In this document: in pieces, positions 1-6,968 of the stretch
Numbering within the stretch: position 1 is the stretch's first letter
How the letters are laid out: the number at the start of each line of letters is the position of its first letter
DNA from: Streptomyces sp. VRA16 Mangrove soil
GTDB taxonomy: Bacteria; Actinomycetota; Actinomycetes; Streptomycetales; Streptomycetaceae
DNA length: 41,877 nt
Reading direction: 5' to 3'
Assembly: GCF_017377775.1 (NCBI RefSeq)
Contig: NZ_JAFVLN010000031.1
Coordinates: 1-41,877 of the forward strand
Program-made: the position numbers and the translations under genes
Notes under the pieces: generated by a model
Databases searched by the model: none
Told to the model about the DNA's origin: nothing
The model's input: only the letters and a program-made list of their open reading frames with translations

Positions 1-12
1 CCCACCTGTTGG

Positions 13-48
13 GGGGCGGGACGCACCGTACGCGGTGCGTCCCGCCCC
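13..48. terminator. Strong hairpin downstream of hsp20
   Basis: Two perfect 16-base arms (13-28 and 33-48) flank a TACG loop. The hairpin lies just beyond the stop of the leftward hsp20 gene. There is no T-run, which is usual for Streptomyces terminators. It probably ends the nitroreductase-PPK2-Hsp20 operon and may also serve a gene left of the window. Confidence 0.75.
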
Positions 49-98
49 TCGGCTCGACCGGTTCGTCTCGTCGACTCGTCGGCTCGTCCCGTGCGACC

Positions 99-533
99 TC
101 ACGGTGTCTCGCGCCGCACCGGGATCGTCCGGGTGCCGGCCGTGTCGGCCTTGGCGAGCGGAACGGTCACGGTGAGGATGCCGTCCTTGTACTCGGCGCC
201 CGTGTCCTCCGTCAGCGCCCCGGCCGGCAGCCGGACGGCGCGAGCGTAGGTGCCGTAGCGGAACTCGGTGCGGTGCCCCCGAGCGGTGTCCTCGCTGCGC
301 TCGGCGCGCAGGGTGAGGACATCACCGGTGACACTGATCTCCAGGTCCTTCTCCGGGTCAAGGCCCGGCAGTTCGGCGCGCAGCGTGTACGCGTCCTCGG
401 TCAACTGCTCCTCGATCCGGATGCCCTGCACCCCGGGAGCCGTCCGGTGCACCGGCAGTCCGCCGAGACCCGACTCGATCCAGTCGACCAGGTCGGGCAG
501 CAGCGACGGCCGCCACTCCAGCATTCCGGCCAT
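99..533 (-). CDS. Hsp20/alpha-crystallin small heat shock protein
   Basis: The 144-residue protein is a small ATP-independent chaperone that would hold unfolding cytoplasmic proteins. An alpha-crystallin domain spans roughly residues 37-130 and includes the conserved segment ending in the 'AELPGLDPEKDLEIS' region and a late 'YKDGILTVTVPL' strand. The ATG at 533 is preferred over a TTG six bases upstream because AGGAGG sits six bases before it. It is the last gene of a leftward operon behind ppk2, with a 66-base gap. Grouping with an Acg nitroreductase and PPK2 resembles dormancy regulons of actinobacteria, where an Hsp20 (HspX/Acr) is a hallmark. The family call is secure; the stimulus is inferred from neighbours. 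Confidence 0.93.
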   Translation of the reverse strand: MAGMLEWRPSLLPDLVDWIESGLGGLPVHRTAPGVQGIRIEEQLTEDAYTLRAELPGLDPEKDLEISVTGDVLTLRAERSEDTARGHRTEFRYGTYARAVRLPAGALTEDTGAEYKDGILTVTVPLAKADTAGTRTIPVRRETP

Positions 534-599
534 CTCCAACCTCCTTCGAAGAGAACCCTGTGGGCCACTTTCAGCGTCCGTCGGGTGCGGCCCCGTCGC

Positions 600-1436
600 C
601 TAGGGCCTGCTGGTCCGCTCTCCGGCTCCGGACGGGCCCTGCCGCACGAGCCCGGCCGCGTGGTCGGGCACGTACGTCTGCCGTTCCCGGGGCGTCCTGC
701 GGTAGCCGGTGGGCGCCGGGCGCGGCGGCAACTCCAGGACCGAGGGCCGGACTTCGTGGTACGGCACGGTGGAGAGCAGGTGGGCGATCATGTTGACGCG
801 GGCGCTGCGTTTGTCGTCGCTCTCCACGACGTACCACGGTGCGTACGGCACATCGGTGTGCGCGAGCATCTCGTCCTTGGCCCGGGAGTACGCCTCCCAG
901 CGAGTGATCGACTGCAGGTCCATCGGGGACAGCTTCCAGCGGCGGGTGGGGTCCCGGAGCCGGTTGCGGAAGCGCTCCTCCTGGACGGCGTCGCTGACCG
1001 AGAACCAGTACTTGCGCAGCAGGATGCCGTCGTCGGTCAACAGCCGCTCGAACACCGGGCACTGGGCCAGGAAGCGCCGGTACTCCGGGGCGGTGCAGAA
1101 GCCCATGACGTGCTCGACCCCGGCGCGGTTGTACCAGCTGCGGTCGAACAGGGCGATCTCCCCGGCGCCGGGCAGGTGCTCCACGTAGCGCTGGAAGTAC
1201 CACTGGGTGCGCTCACGCTCGGTGGGGACCGGGAGCGCGGCGATCCGGGCGACGCGCGGGTTGAGGTGTTCGGCGACGCGTTTGATGGTGCCGCCCTTGC
1301 CCGCGGCGTCGCGGCCCTCGAAGACCACGACGAGGCGGGCGCCCTCGGTCCGCACCCATTCCTGGAGCCTCACCAACTCGACCTGGAGCCTGAGGAGTTC
1401 CTTCTCGTAGACAGCGCGCGGCAGTCGCCGGCCCAT
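600..1436 (-). CDS. ppk2: PPK2 family polyphosphate kinase
   Basis: The 278-residue cytosolic enzyme should transfer phosphate between polyphosphate and a nucleotide. A Walker A loop, GRDAAGKGG, sits at residues 41-49. A Walker B-like DRSWYNRAGVEHVMG follows at about 98-112, and the lid region carries several arginines. Length and motifs match single-domain PPK2. The ATG at 1436 follows the upstream nitroreductase stop by three bases, so the two are probably translationally coupled. The Arg/Pro-rich last 40 residues lie outside the usual core. Direction (ADP or GDP phosphorylation versus polyphosphate synthesis) cannot be read from sequence. Polyphosphate use fits the stress or dormancy role suggested by Hsp20 and Acg. 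Confidence 0.93.
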   Translation of the reverse strand: MGRRLPRAVYEKELLRLQVELVRLQEWVRTEGARLVVVFEGRDAAGKGGTIKRVAEHLNPRVARIAALPVPTERERTQWYFQRYVEHLPGAGEIALFDRSWYNRAGVEHVMGFCTAPEYRRFLAQCPVFERLLTDDGILLRKYWFSVSDAVQEERFRNRLRDPTRRWKLSPMDLQSITRWEAYSRAKDEMLAHTDVPYAPWYVVESDDKRSARVNMIAHLLSTVPYHEVRPSVLELPPRPAPTGYRRTPRERQTYVPDHAAGLVRQGPSGAGERTSRP

Positions 1437-1439
1437 CGG

Positions 1440-2447
1440 CTACACCCGTCCCTCGTGCCGTACGGGCTCCTGGAGGAGCCGGTCGGGGGCTCGGCGCGGT
1501 GCGGCGGGGCCCTGGGGCCCGTATCCCAGCCGTACCAGCATGTGCACGTGTCCGGAGTGCTCGGGCGCGGGGCGCATCCTGCGGCGCAGGTCGGGCCACT
1601 CCATGGCCTGGTGGAGCAGCGAGGTGCGCAGATCGTGGGCGGTGGCCACCAGGAGCACGTGCTGCAGGGCCTGTCCGGCGCGCAGCCAGTCGGTGCGGCG
1701 GTCGTGCGCCGTGCTCAGCAGGCCGATCACCGGCTGCCGTTCGAACTCCGCCGCGGGCAGCCGCTCCAGGTGGCGCTGTGCGGTGAAGTCCCGCATCGGC
1801 AGCCGCTCCTGGGCGTCCTGCAGTCCGAGCGTGGCGCGCGGCAGACCTACGTCGGCGCGGTCGGCCGGCTCCCTGTGCACCCAGCGGCGGCTCTCCGTGG
1901 CCCGCTCCGGGTCGCTGCGGTTGCGGTCCTCCGCCTCCGCCGTGATCCGCAGCAGGAGGGCCCGCTCGGCCGGCGCGGGGAACCCGAGGACGGCCCCGCT
2001 CGCGTGCGCGGCCTCGGCCAGTTCGGCGCGTACGTACGCCGGCACCGGCCGGTCGGCGAACGGGAACCTGCTGCTGTGCCGCCGCCAGATCGCCTCGTAC
2101 AGATCGTCGCGGTGGTCACCGCCGCGCAGCGGCCCCTGTTCCAGGCGGACGCGGGCGAGCAGGCCCGGGTCGTCGGGCCTGGGCAGCAGCCGGACCACGG
2201 GGACCCAGCCGTGCCGGGCCACGGCGACCCGCAGGTTGAACACGGCCGCGCCCACCGACAGGTGCAGGGCGCGCCCGGCCGGGTCGGCGGCCCGCAGGCT
2301 GCGACCGCGCGCCGCCCGCACGTCGAGTGCGGGGACGTCGGGGTCGAGCCGGAAGTCCCACGGCTGGGTGTTGAAGATCGACGGTGCGGCGACCGCGGCC
2401 GACAGCCAGGTCTCCAGGACGGCCGCGTTCATCAGTGTGGCGGGCAT
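1440..2447 (-). CDS. Acg-type nitroreductase family protein
   Basis: The 335-residue protein resembles the actinobacterial Acg family, large nitroreductase-fold flavoproteins co-regulated with Hsp20 in the mycobacterial DosR regulon. The N-terminal 'AAVAAPSIFNTQPWDFR' stretch (residues about 17-33) is the flavin-site signature region, and a second half with 'ERQPVIGLLST' and 'QALQHVLLVAT' follows. The frame stays open to 2738, but the ATG at 2447 has a GGAGGTG site eight bases upstream and fits the family N-terminus. It is the first gene of the operon with ppk2 and hsp20. The substrate is unknown: some Acg proteins bind FMN without measurable nitroreductase activity, so catalysis should not be assumed. 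Confidence 0.88.
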   Translation of the reverse strand: MPATLMNAAVLETWLSAAVAAPSIFNTQPWDFRLDPDVPALDVRAARGRSLRAADPAGRALHLSVGAAVFNLRVAVARHGWVPVVRLLPRPDDPGLLARVRLEQGPLRGGDHRDDLYEAIWRRHSSRFPFADRPVPAYVRAELAEAAHASGAVLGFPAPAERALLLRITAEAEDRNRSDPERATESRRWVHREPADRADVGLPRATLGLQDAQERLPMRDFTAQRHLERLPAAEFERQPVIGLLSTAHDRRTDWLRAGQALQHVLLVATAHDLRTSLLHQAMEWPDLRRRMRPAPEHSGHVHMLVRLGYGPQGPAAPRRAPDRLLQEPVRHEGRV

Positions 2448-2554
2448 CTGTGCCACCTCCCCGACGGCGCCGGACGACGGACTCTTCGGAACCCTGCGGC
2501 CAGGGTGGAGCGGCGGGCCCGGCGACGACAGGGGCCGGAGGTCTCCGTTCCGGT

Positions 2555-2580
2555 GCCGACCGGCCCTTTCGCCGGTCGGC
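2555..2580. promoter_or_regulatory. Inverted repeat in the divergent stress promoter region
   Basis: Perfect nine-base arms GCCGACCGG (2555-2563) and CCGGTCGGC (2572-2580) are separated by eight bases. They lie a few bases from the DevR/OsdR-like box, between the two divergent stress transcripts. This may be a second operator or an mRNA hairpin; no regulator is identified for it. Confidence 0.4.
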
Positions 2581-2582
2581 GC

Positions 2583-2597
2583 GGGACCATCGGCCCC
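2583..2597. promoter_or_regulatory. Candidate DevR/OsdR-type box
   Basis: GGGACCATCGGCCCC consists of two imperfectly inverted half-sites, GGGACC and GGCCCC. It resembles the mycobacterial DosR/DevR consensus (GGGACT-WWN-GGCCC/GTCCC type). The site lies almost exactly midway (about 136-140 bases) between the start codons of the leftward nitroreductase-ppk2-hsp20 operon and the rightward phosphoribosyltransferase fusion. Genes of these kinds belong to the DosR regulon and to the related OsdR regulon of Streptomyces. Binding is inferred. Confidence 0.55.
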
Positions 2598-2736
2598 CGG
2601 CAGGGCCGGTCCGCCCGTGGCCCCCGCGGGGCCGCCGCGCTGCAATGGGGAAAGGGAGCCGGCCCCTGCTCGACGTCCCGCGCTCTGCGGCACGATCGGG
2701 CCGGGGTCCCGCGCGCGACACCGGGAGGCGGTGGCC

Positions 2737-4128
2737 ATGCGCTTCGACGACCGCAGGGCGGCAGGACGACGGCTCGCCTGGTATCTGGACTCGCTGCGCG
2801 GCCATCACCTGGTCGTGCTCGGTCTGCCGCGCGGCGGGGTGCCGGTGGCGTACGAGGTGGCGCTGGAGCTGGGTGCCCCGCTGGACGTGCTGCAGGTGCG
2901 CAAGCTGGCGGTGCCGTGGCAGCCGGAGCTGGCGTTCGGCGCGCTCGCCGAGAGCGGGGTGTGCGTCCACAACGAGGACGTGATCCAGCGGTCGCGGCTC
3001 GACGCCGCGACCCGGGACACCGTGCAGAAGTCCGCCCGGGACGCGCTCGACCGGTGCACGGACCGCTGGCGCGCGCTGCACGACCCCGTCCCGCTCACCG
3101 GGCGTACGGCACTGATCGTCGACGACGGGATGGCCACCGGGGCGACGGCCACGGCGGCCTGCCGGGCCGCCCGGCTGCACGGCGCGTCGCGTGTCGTGCT
3201 CGCGGCACCGGTGGCGTCGCTGGCCACGGTCCGGCGCCTGAAGGAGACGGTGGCGGACGCCGTGCACTGCCCGCAGGCGCTGCACGACCTGGGCGCGATC
3301 GGCTCCTGGTACGACGACTTCACCCAGACGTCGGACGAGGAGGTGGAGGCCCTGGTCGCCCGGGCCGCGCAGCCCGTCCCCACGCCACGGCTGCGGGTCG
3401 CGACCACCCATCCGTCGTATCTCAGCCAGGAGGTCTTCGTACCGGCCGCGGGCGCCCGGCTCGCCGGTCAGCTCGCGGTGCCCGACTCGGCGCCTGCCGT
3501 GGTGCTGCTGGCCCATGGCAGCGGCACCAGCAGGTACAGCCCGCGCAGCCGCTCATTGGCGGCCGCCCTGCACCGGGCCGGGCTCGGCACGCTCCTGCTC
3601 GATCTGCTCACCGGGAGCGAGGAGGAGTACCAGGCCGACACGGCCTTCGCGCTGCGGCTGCTGACGACGCGTCTGGACGATGCCACGCGCTGGCTGCACC
3701 GCCACACCGAGCTGCCCGTCTGCTACTTCGCGGTGGACACCGCGGTGGCCGCCGCCCTGGAGGCCGCCGCGGCGCCCGGCTCCGAAGTGCTCGCCGTCGT
3801 GTGCCGCAGCGGCCGCCCCGACCTCGTCGGGCGGACGACACCGGCGCGGCTGCGGGCCCCGGTGCTGTTCGTCGTGGGCAGCCGGGACACCGAGCTCGTC
3901 GAGGTGAACCGGGAGGCGTCCGGCCGGATCGCGTGCGAGTCCGGGTTCGCCGTGGTGCCGGGCGGCTCCCACGAGTTCACCGAACCCGAGGCGCTGGAGA
4001 CGTCCGCCCGGCTGACCCGGGACTGGTTCCTCACCCATCTCACCCGGCCCTTCGGTCCCGCCAGGAGCGGGCCGCCCGTCCACCCCTTGCGGCCCGTCCC
4101 CGGACCGCCGCCGCGCCGCTCGGCGTGA
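2737..4128 (+). CDS. Phosphoribosyltransferase fused to a dienelactone-hydrolase-like domain
   Basis: The 463-residue protein has two domains. Residues about 5-210 are a type I phosphoribosyltransferase with the PRPP loop TALIVDDGMATGATA (about 124-138). Residues about 228-437 resemble the alpha/beta hydrolase (dienelactone hydrolase) family, with an acid-like Asp near 384 and a His near 412 in 'PGGSHEF'. The motif normally holding the nucleophile (as I recall it, YFGASTGAAAAL) reads YFAVDTAVAAAL here, so Ser appears replaced by Asp334 and the domain may be inactive. The ATG at 2737 has GGGAGG upstream. It is divergent from the stress operon with a shared putative DevR box. No substrate is known; the PRTase may be a salvage or stress enzyme. 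Confidence 0.87.
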   Translation: MRFDDRRAAGRRLAWYLDSLRGHHLVVLGLPRGGVPVAYEVALELGAPLDVLQVRKLAVPWQPELAFGALAESGVCVHNEDVIQRSRLDAATRDTVQKSARDALDRCTDRWRALHDPVPLTGRTALIVDDGMATGATATAACRAARLHGASRVVLAAPVASLATVRRLKETVADAVHCPQALHDLGAIGSWYDDFTQTSDEEVEALVARAAQPVPTPRLRVATTHPSYLSQEVFVPAAGARLAGQLAVPDSAPAVVLLAHGSGTSRYSPRSRSLAAALHRAGLGTLLLDLLTGSEEEYQADTAFALRLLTTRLDDATRWLHRHTELPVCYFAVDTAVAAALEAAAAPGSEVLAVVCRSGRPDLVGRTTPARLRAPVLFVVGSRDTELVEVNREASGRIACESGFAVVPGGSHEFTEPEALETSARLTRDWFLTHLTRPFGPARSGPPVHPLRPVPGPPPRRSA

Positions 4129-4137
4129 GCGGCGCGG
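4111..4137. terminator. Bidirectional terminator hairpin
   Basis: Perfect 11-base arms (4111-4121 and 4127-4137) with a five-base loop span the stop codon of the rightward fusion gene. They face the end of the convergent TetR gene. The position suggests termination of both transcripts. Confidence 0.75.
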
Positions 4138-4142
4138 TCCCG

Positions 4143-4763
4143 TCAGTCGTGCGCCCGCCCGACGGTCGACGGCGCCGTGAGACCGGCCGCGACGAAGGCG
4201 ACGACGGTCCTGGTGCGCGGGAAGGCCGCTTCCTCCGCGGGCATCTTCGCCAGCGGCCTGCCGTACGTCTCCATGACGAGGGTGAAGGCGAGCCGACAGC
4301 GTTCGGTGACCTCCTGCGGCGTCAGCCGGGGCAGCGCCCGCCCGACCATGACCTCGAAGGGGGCGGGCACGAACAGGCTGGAGGCGTGCGGGAGTTGACC
4401 GGTGGGCAGCGCGGAGCGGGCCAGCAGATGGCACAGCACCCGGCCGTCGCGGCTCGCGACGAGCTCGGCGAAGGGTTCCACGAGGGCGGCCGCCAGCTCC
4501 GTCACCGCGGGGCCGGTGCCACTGCCGTCGCCGACGAGCCGCATCCGGTCCGTCCACAGCGGCTTCAACTCCCGCTCCAGGAGGGCCGTCACCAGTCCTT
4601 CGCGCGAACCGAAGTGGTAGTGCACGGCTCCCGGGTTCAGCGCGGCCCGGGCGTTGATGGCGCGCAGGGAGACCTGGTCGGCCCCCTTCTCCAGGAAGAG
4701 CCGCTTCGCCGCGTCGAGGAGCCGCTCGCGCGTCGGGGTGTCCGGGTGGGTCATGCGCCCCAT
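4143..4763 (-). CDS. TetR family transcriptional repressor
   Basis: A TetR helix-turn-helix is visible near the N-terminus (TRERLLDAAKRLF, then SLRAINARAALNPGAVHYHFGSREG), followed by a ligand-binding all-helical domain. The frame could begin at a TTG (4802), but ATG codons at 4763 and 4754 are more likely; 4763 is used here (206 aa) and 4754 is equally possible. It is divergent from the SDR gene, and a perfect palindrome lies in the gap, as expected for an autoregulated repressor that also controls the SDR and Old Yellow Enzyme genes. The inducer is unknown but is probably a substrate or intermediate of the adjacent catabolic genes. Confidence 0.9.
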   Translation of the reverse strand: MGRMTHPDTPTRERLLDAAKRLFLEKGADQVSLRAINARAALNPGAVHYHFGSREGLVTALLERELKPLWTDRMRLVGDGSGTGPAVTELAAALVEPFAELVASRDGRVLCHLLARSALPTGQLPHASSLFVPAPFEVMVGRALPRLTPQEVTERCRLAFTLVMETYGRPLAKMPAEEAAFPRTRTVVAFVAAGLTAPSTVGRAHD

Positions 4764-4799
4764 TCCACCACGGGCCCGCGACCCCTTCCGACCACCTTC

Positions 4800-4812
4800 C
4801 AATCAGTGATTG
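4800..4812. promoter_or_regulatory. Candidate TetR operator
   Basis: CAATCAGTGATTG is a perfect palindrome around a central G, placed 37 bases upstream of the TetR ATG and 41 bases upstream of the SDR ATG. It is AT-rich against a very GC-rich background, which is typical of operators and promoter cores. Binding by the adjacent TetR is inferred. Confidence 0.65.
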
Positions 4813-4853
4813 AATTCTGCTTGGCCGAGTCGCCGACGCCGGAGGGGCCGCTC

Positions 4854-5687
4854 ATGGGCAGCACGTACGTGATCACCGGGTCCGCGTCCGGGATGGGCGC
4901 GGCGACCGCGGCCCGGCTGCGCTCGGCCGGACACCGCGTGATCGGCGTGGACCTGCGCGACGCCGAAGTGGTCGCCGATCTGGGGACCGCGGCGGGCCGC
5001 GCGCACGCGGCCCGGGAGGCGCTCGCGCTCGCCGGTGACGACCGGCTGGACGGCGTGGCCGCGATCGCCGGGGTCGGCCCGAACCTGCCGAGCGCCGCGG
5101 ACGTCGTCTCGATCGACTATTTCGGCCCCGTGGCCCTGCTGGAGGCGCTGCGCCCGGCCCTGGAGCGGTCCGGCGCGGGCCGCGCGGTCGTGATCGGCTC
5201 CAATTCGGCGAGCACCGTCCCTGTCATCGACGACGCGCTGCTGCACCTGCTGCTGTCCGGCGACGAGCGGCGGGCCAGGGAGCGCGCGGAGGCCGTGCGG
5301 AGCGCCCTGCCCGCGGAGGTGCTGCGCACCGCGCCGAGCATCATGGCGTACGCCACCGCCAAGCTGGCGCTGGCCCGTTGGGTACGGCGCACCGCCGTCA
5401 CCGCACCGTGGGCCCGGCGCGGCGTCCTGCTCAACGCGATCGCGCCGGGCGCCGTGCTCACCCCGCTGATGACCGGATCCACCGGCGCGGAGGGCGTCCC
5501 GGACGCGGACGACTTCCCCACCCCGATGCCGCTCGGCGTCTTCGGACAGCCGGCGGACATCGCCTTCTGGGTCGAGCAGTTCCTGCGCCCCGAGGCCCGC
5601 TTCACCACCGGTGCGGTCCTCTACGTCGACGGGGGCACGGACGCGGCGATGCGCCCCGACGCCCAGCCGACGCCGCTGCACCGGTAG
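4854..5687 (+). CDS. Short-chain dehydrogenase of the 3-alpha-hydroxysteroid dehydrogenase/carbonyl reductase type
   Basis: The 277-residue SDR has an N-terminal nucleotide loop, YVITGSASGMGAATA, at residues 4-18. The conserved Asp of 'VIGVDLRDAEVVADL' (about 33-47) suggests NAD preference. The catalytic set is Ser in 'IGSNSAST' and YxxxK in 'AYATAKLA'. The DLRDAEVVADL segment and the ending 'DGGTDAAMRP' closely recall the Comamonas 3-alpha-hydroxysteroid dehydrogenase/carbonyl reductase. The insertion after the catalytic Ser (about residues 127-155) is also typical of that group. GGAGGGG precedes the ATG. It is the first gene rightward of the TetR operator and is followed by an Old Yellow Enzyme after 81 bases. 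It probably interconverts an alcohol and a ketone on a ring; the substrate is inferred, not seen. Confidence 0.88.
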   Translation: MGSTYVITGSASGMGAATAARLRSAGHRVIGVDLRDAEVVADLGTAAGRAHAAREALALAGDDRLDGVAAIAGVGPNLPSAADVVSIDYFGPVALLEALRPALERSGAGRAVVIGSNSASTVPVIDDALLHLLLSGDERRARERAEAVRSALPAEVLRTAPSIMAYATAKLALARWVRRTAVTAPWARRGVLLNAIAPGAVLTPLMTGSTGAEGVPDADDFPTPMPLGVFGQPADIAFWVEQFLRPEARFTTGAVLYVDGGTDAAMRPDAQPTPLHR

Positions 5688-5768
5688 CAGGCCCACCGAG
5701 ACGACCGCTCTTCCTCCGCGCCCCGTTCGTGCACCGTTCACCCGCACCCTTCACTTCGGGAGACCGTC

Positions 5769-6968
5769 ATGACAGCGCCACCCACCGCCCTGTTCGAGCC
5801 GGCCAGGCTCGGACCGCTGACGCTGCGCAACCGCTTCGTCAAGGCCGCCACGTTCGAGGGGATGACGCGGGGCTCGCAGGTCTCGGACGACCTGATCGCC
5901 TTCCATCGCAGGCATGCGGCCGGCGGGGTGGCGATGACCACGGTCGCGTACTGCGCGGTGGCGCCCGAGGGCCGTACCGAGCGGCATCAGATCTGGATGC
6001 GCCCCGAGGTGCTGCCGGGGCTGCGCCGCCTCACGAACGCCGTGCACGCCGAGGGCGCGGCGATCTCGGCGCAGATCGGGCACGCGGGCCCGGTCGCGGA
6101 CCCGCGCTCGAACGGGCTGCCCGCCCTCAGCGCGTCCGCGCGCATCGGCGCCCAGAGCCTGACCCGGATCCGGGCGGCGAGCCGCGCCGACATCGCCCGC
6201 GTCGTGCGCGCCCACGCCGACGCGGCCCGGCTCGCCGTCGAGGCGGGGTTCGACGCGGTCGAGATCCACCTCGGCCACAACTACTTCGCGAGCTCCTTCC
6301 TCAGCCCGTTGCTCAACCACCGCACCGACGAGTACGGCGGCAGCCTCGCGGGCCGCGCCCGGGTCGCCCGTGCGGCGGCCCGCGCGGTGCGCGAAGCCGT
6401 CGGCGACCGCGTCGCCGTGCTCGCCAAGCTCAACATGGACGACGGTGTCCCCGGCGGTCTGTGGCTGGACGAGTCCCTCCAGGTGGCGCGGTGGCTGGAG
6501 GCGGACGGCAGCCTCGACGCCCTCGAACTCACCGCGGGCAGCTCCCTGTTGAACCCCATGTACCTGTTCCGCGGCGACGCGCCCCTCAGGGAGTTCGCGG
6601 CGGCGATGCGCCATCCGCTGGTCCGGCTGGGGGTCCGCGCGGTCGGCGGCCGCTTCATCCGCGCGTACCCCTACGAGGAGGCGTATCTCCTGGACAGCGC
6701 GCGCCAGTTCAGGGCCGCGCTCGACCTCCCGCTGATCCTGCTCGGCGGCGTCACGCGCCGCGAGACGGCGGAGCTGGCGCTCGCGGAGGGCTTCTCGTTC
6801 GTCGCGATGGCACGGGCACTGCTGCGCGAGCCGGACCTGATCCGCCGGATGGAGAAGGATCCGGGCACGCGCTCGCTGTGCATCCACTGCAACAAGTGCA
6901 TGCCGACGATCTACAGCGGAACGCGGTGCGTGCTCACGGCCGACAGCCGCAGCGGCCCTCCCGCGTAG
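5769..6968 (+). CDS. NADH:flavin oxidoreductase, Old Yellow Enzyme family
   Basis: The 399-residue FMN TIM-barrel enzyme carries the hallmark 'FLSPLLNHRTDEYGGSLAGR' segment (about residues 178-197) and a C-terminal phosphate-binding strand, 'FSFVAMARALLREPDL'. A late CIHCNKC...C cluster resembles the Fe-S site of dienoyl-CoA reductases, although the FAD/NAD(P)H half found in FadH is absent. It could therefore bind a cluster or only keep a vestige. GGGAG precedes the ATG. It follows the SDR in probable operon and converges on, and overlaps by 35 bases, the maleylacetate reductase gene. Members reduce activated C=C bonds or dehydrogenate ring ketones. Context suggests a role in funnelling a cyclic enone or dione toward hydroxyquinol, which is inference. 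Confidence 0.9.
   Translation: MTAPPTALFEPARLGPLTLRNRFVKAATFEGMTRGSQVSDDLIAFHRRHAAGGVAMTTVAYCAVAPEGRTERHQIWMRPEVLPGLRRLTNAVHAEGAAISAQIGHAGPVADPRSNGLPALSASARIGAQSLTRIRAASRADIARVVRAHADAARLAVEAGFDAVEIHLGHNYFASSFLSPLLNHRTDEYGGSLAGRARVARAAARAVREAVGDRVAVLAKLNMDDGVPGGLWLDESLQVARWLEADGSLDALELTAGSSLLNPMYLFRGDAPLREFAAAMRHPLVRLGVRAVGGRFIRAYPYEEAYLLDSARQFRAALDLPLILLGGVTRRETAELALAEGFSFVAMARALLREPDLIRRMEKDPGTRSLCIHCNKCMPTIYSGTRCVLTADSRSGPPA

Noticed and set aside
9..5687. A 1,892-codon rightward open frame across five genes
   Set aside because: Only its last part (from 4854) is the SDR gene. The rest is the antisense or out-of-frame shadow of hsp20, ppk2, the nitroreductase and the PRTase fusion, kept open by high GC.
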